From: Puniceicoccales bacterium
GTDB lineage: Bacteria > Verrucomicrobiota > Verrucomicrobiia > Opitutales > JAIRKQ01
Assembly: GCA_031258795.1 (NCBI GenBank)
Contig: JAIRMI010000008.1
Coordinates: forward strand, 1 to 7,017
Direction: 5' to 3'
DNA: 7,017 bases
Positions 6,356 to 7,017 of this stretch are shown in pieces (the first letter of the stretch is position 1; each line of letters begins with the position of its first letter). A program made the position numbers and the translations under genes. A model generated the notes under the pieces. It was not told the DNA's origin. It searched no databases and was given only the letters and a program-made list of their open reading frames with translations.

Positions 6356-6396
6356 TTAAAAAATATGGATGCGGTGAAATATTAAAAAATATGGAT
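6356..6396 (+). repeat. Duplicated start region, 15-bp repeat with 26-bp period
   Basis: TTAAAAAATATGGAT occurs exactly at 6356-6370 and 6382-6396. Each copy contains an in-context ATG. Only the second ATG (6391) opens the methyltransferase frame. The first copy lies in a 10-codon mini-ORF (6353-6385, MLKNMDAVKY) that stops just before the real start. Confidence 0.8.
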
Positions 6397-7017
6397 ACGA
6401 AAAAATTTTTTGTGTCATTTCTCGTTGCCGCACTATGTGCCATTCCAATTTCTTCCTATTGTAATCACAGGAGATTGAGGATCGGTGTAGCGGCGCAAAA
6501 GTCTAAACTTGGCAGTGCAAAGTCTAAACCTGGCAGTATACAGAATGGGAAAAAACTTTTATCTAAAGAAGAAGTAGCTACCCTAGCGAGAGAAGTATTG
6601 GGGGAAGATTTTCAGGGAGGGTTTTTAATACACAAGGTCATGCTGGATGGAAAGCCGTTCTTATTCTGCGACTTAGCGTCGTCGAATGTTGTCGATATCG
6701 TCTCTAGGGAGATAGGGGTTAGTACTTACGATTTCTCCAATATAGATTTTAAAGAAGGTGATGTTGTGATAGATATTGGGGGTAATGTGGGGATGATTTC
6801 CATATTTTTAGCCAAAAAATTTCCATTTTTGAAAATTTATGCCTTTGAGCCCGTTAGAGAAAATTTCGAAAATTTTAAAAGAAATATCAAGCTAAACAAA
6901 ATACCCGATGGCACTATTGTTGTTGAAAATTTAGCGGTTACTAAAAATGGTAGGGATATTAGCATGTTAGTAAACACCCTTGTGTCTGGAAGTTCGGCTA
7001 TGGCGGAATATGCGCCC
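6391..7017 (+). CDS. FkbM-type SAM-dependent methyltransferase with signal peptide (3' truncated)
   Basis: The frame is open for 209 codons from the ATG at 6391 to the window edge, so the C-terminus is missing. Residues about 120-209 fit an FkbM-family class I methyltransferase: motif I VVIDIGGNVGM (125-135) for S-adenosylmethionine binding, KIYAFEPVRENFENFKRNI (148-166) with the family's FEP acidic loop, and an NLAV segment (180-183). The N-terminus is basic then hydrophobic (MDTKKFFVSFLVAALCAIPISS), a likely Sec signal peptide or membrane anchor. Tyr before Cys24 makes a lipobox unlikely. Between them lies a low-complexity linker with a heptapeptide repeated twice (37-50). FkbM proteins usually methylate sugars or small molecules in the cytosol, so an export signal is unexpected. 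GGTGAA at 6373-6378 is a possible, rather distant, ribosome binding site. Substrate unknown. Confidence 0.8.
   Translation, partial: MDTKKFFVSFLVAALCAIPISSYCNHRRLRIGVAAQKSKLGSAKSKPGSIQNGKKLLSKEEVATLAREVLGEDFQGGFLIHKVMLDGKPFLFCDLASSNVVDIVSREIGVSTYDFSNIDFKEGDVVIDIGGNVGMISIFLAKKFPFLKIYAFEPVRENFENFKRNIKLNKIPDGTIVVENLAVTKNGRDISMLVNTLVSGSSAMAEYAP
6498..6539 (+). repeat. 21-bp tandem repeat, two units
   Basis: AAAGTCTAAACTTGGCAGTGC (6498-6518) is followed directly by a copy differing at three positions (6519-6539). It preserves the frame of the methyltransferase gene and gives KSKLGSA then KSKPGSI, directly after the predicted signal peptide. Confidence 0.9.

Noticed and set aside
6391..6465. Lipoprotein signal for the methyltransferase (Cys24)
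   Set aside because: The residue before the cysteine is Tyr and the position three before it is Ser, which does not fit a lipobox. An ordinary signal peptide or anchor fits better.

Overview
The window is about 7 kb of moderately AT-rich bacterial chromosome. It has five recognisable complete protein genes, one complete unrecognised gene, and a partial gene at each end. I see no rRNA, tRNA, CRISPR array, transposase or phage gene. The best taxonomic guess is the Verrucomicrobiota, perhaps the Opitutae/Puniceicoccales side. It rests mainly on the membrane-anchored SurA/PpiD-type chaperone, whose first 40 residues (a short basic stretch, one membrane helix, then an FTIGAMPGI-like segment) resemble proteins I associate with that phylum. 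This is recollection, not a search, and should be treated as provisional.

Layout, left to right. Positions 1-69 are the last 22 codons of a gene that starts outside the window. A basic 172-residue protein of unknown function follows (107-625). Its 3' flank carries a diverged copy of the upstream gene's last codons and stop codon, exactly 624 bp further on, so the two genes may be tandem paralogues and the second may be frameshifted near its end. On the minus strand, a SulP-family anion transporter with a STAS domain (3125-1473) is joined by a one-base TAATG overlap to an A24 prepilin peptidase (1473-685). A 155-bp divergent intergenic region separates them from a plus-strand pair: the SurA/PpiD-like chaperone (3281-4858) and dapA (4893-5756), 34 bp apart. 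nusB (6232-5774, minus) converges on dapA across 17 bp with no visible terminator. At the right edge a divergent, truncated FkbM-type methyltransferase gene (from 6391) has a good extended -10 promoter, a duplicated start region and a predicted signal peptide.

Most genes are housekeeping or envelope functions: prepilin processing and export, envelope protein folding, meso-diaminopimelate/lysine synthesis for peptidoglycan, transcription antitermination and anion uptake. They do not form one pathway.

I do not see a convincing new multi-gene system. The observations most worth a second look are the repeated gene tail around the 172-residue gene, the signal-peptide-bearing FkbM protein with its duplicated start and heptapeptide repeat, and the SulP/prepilin-peptidase coupling with its unusually close ribosome binding site and shifted cysteine motifs.
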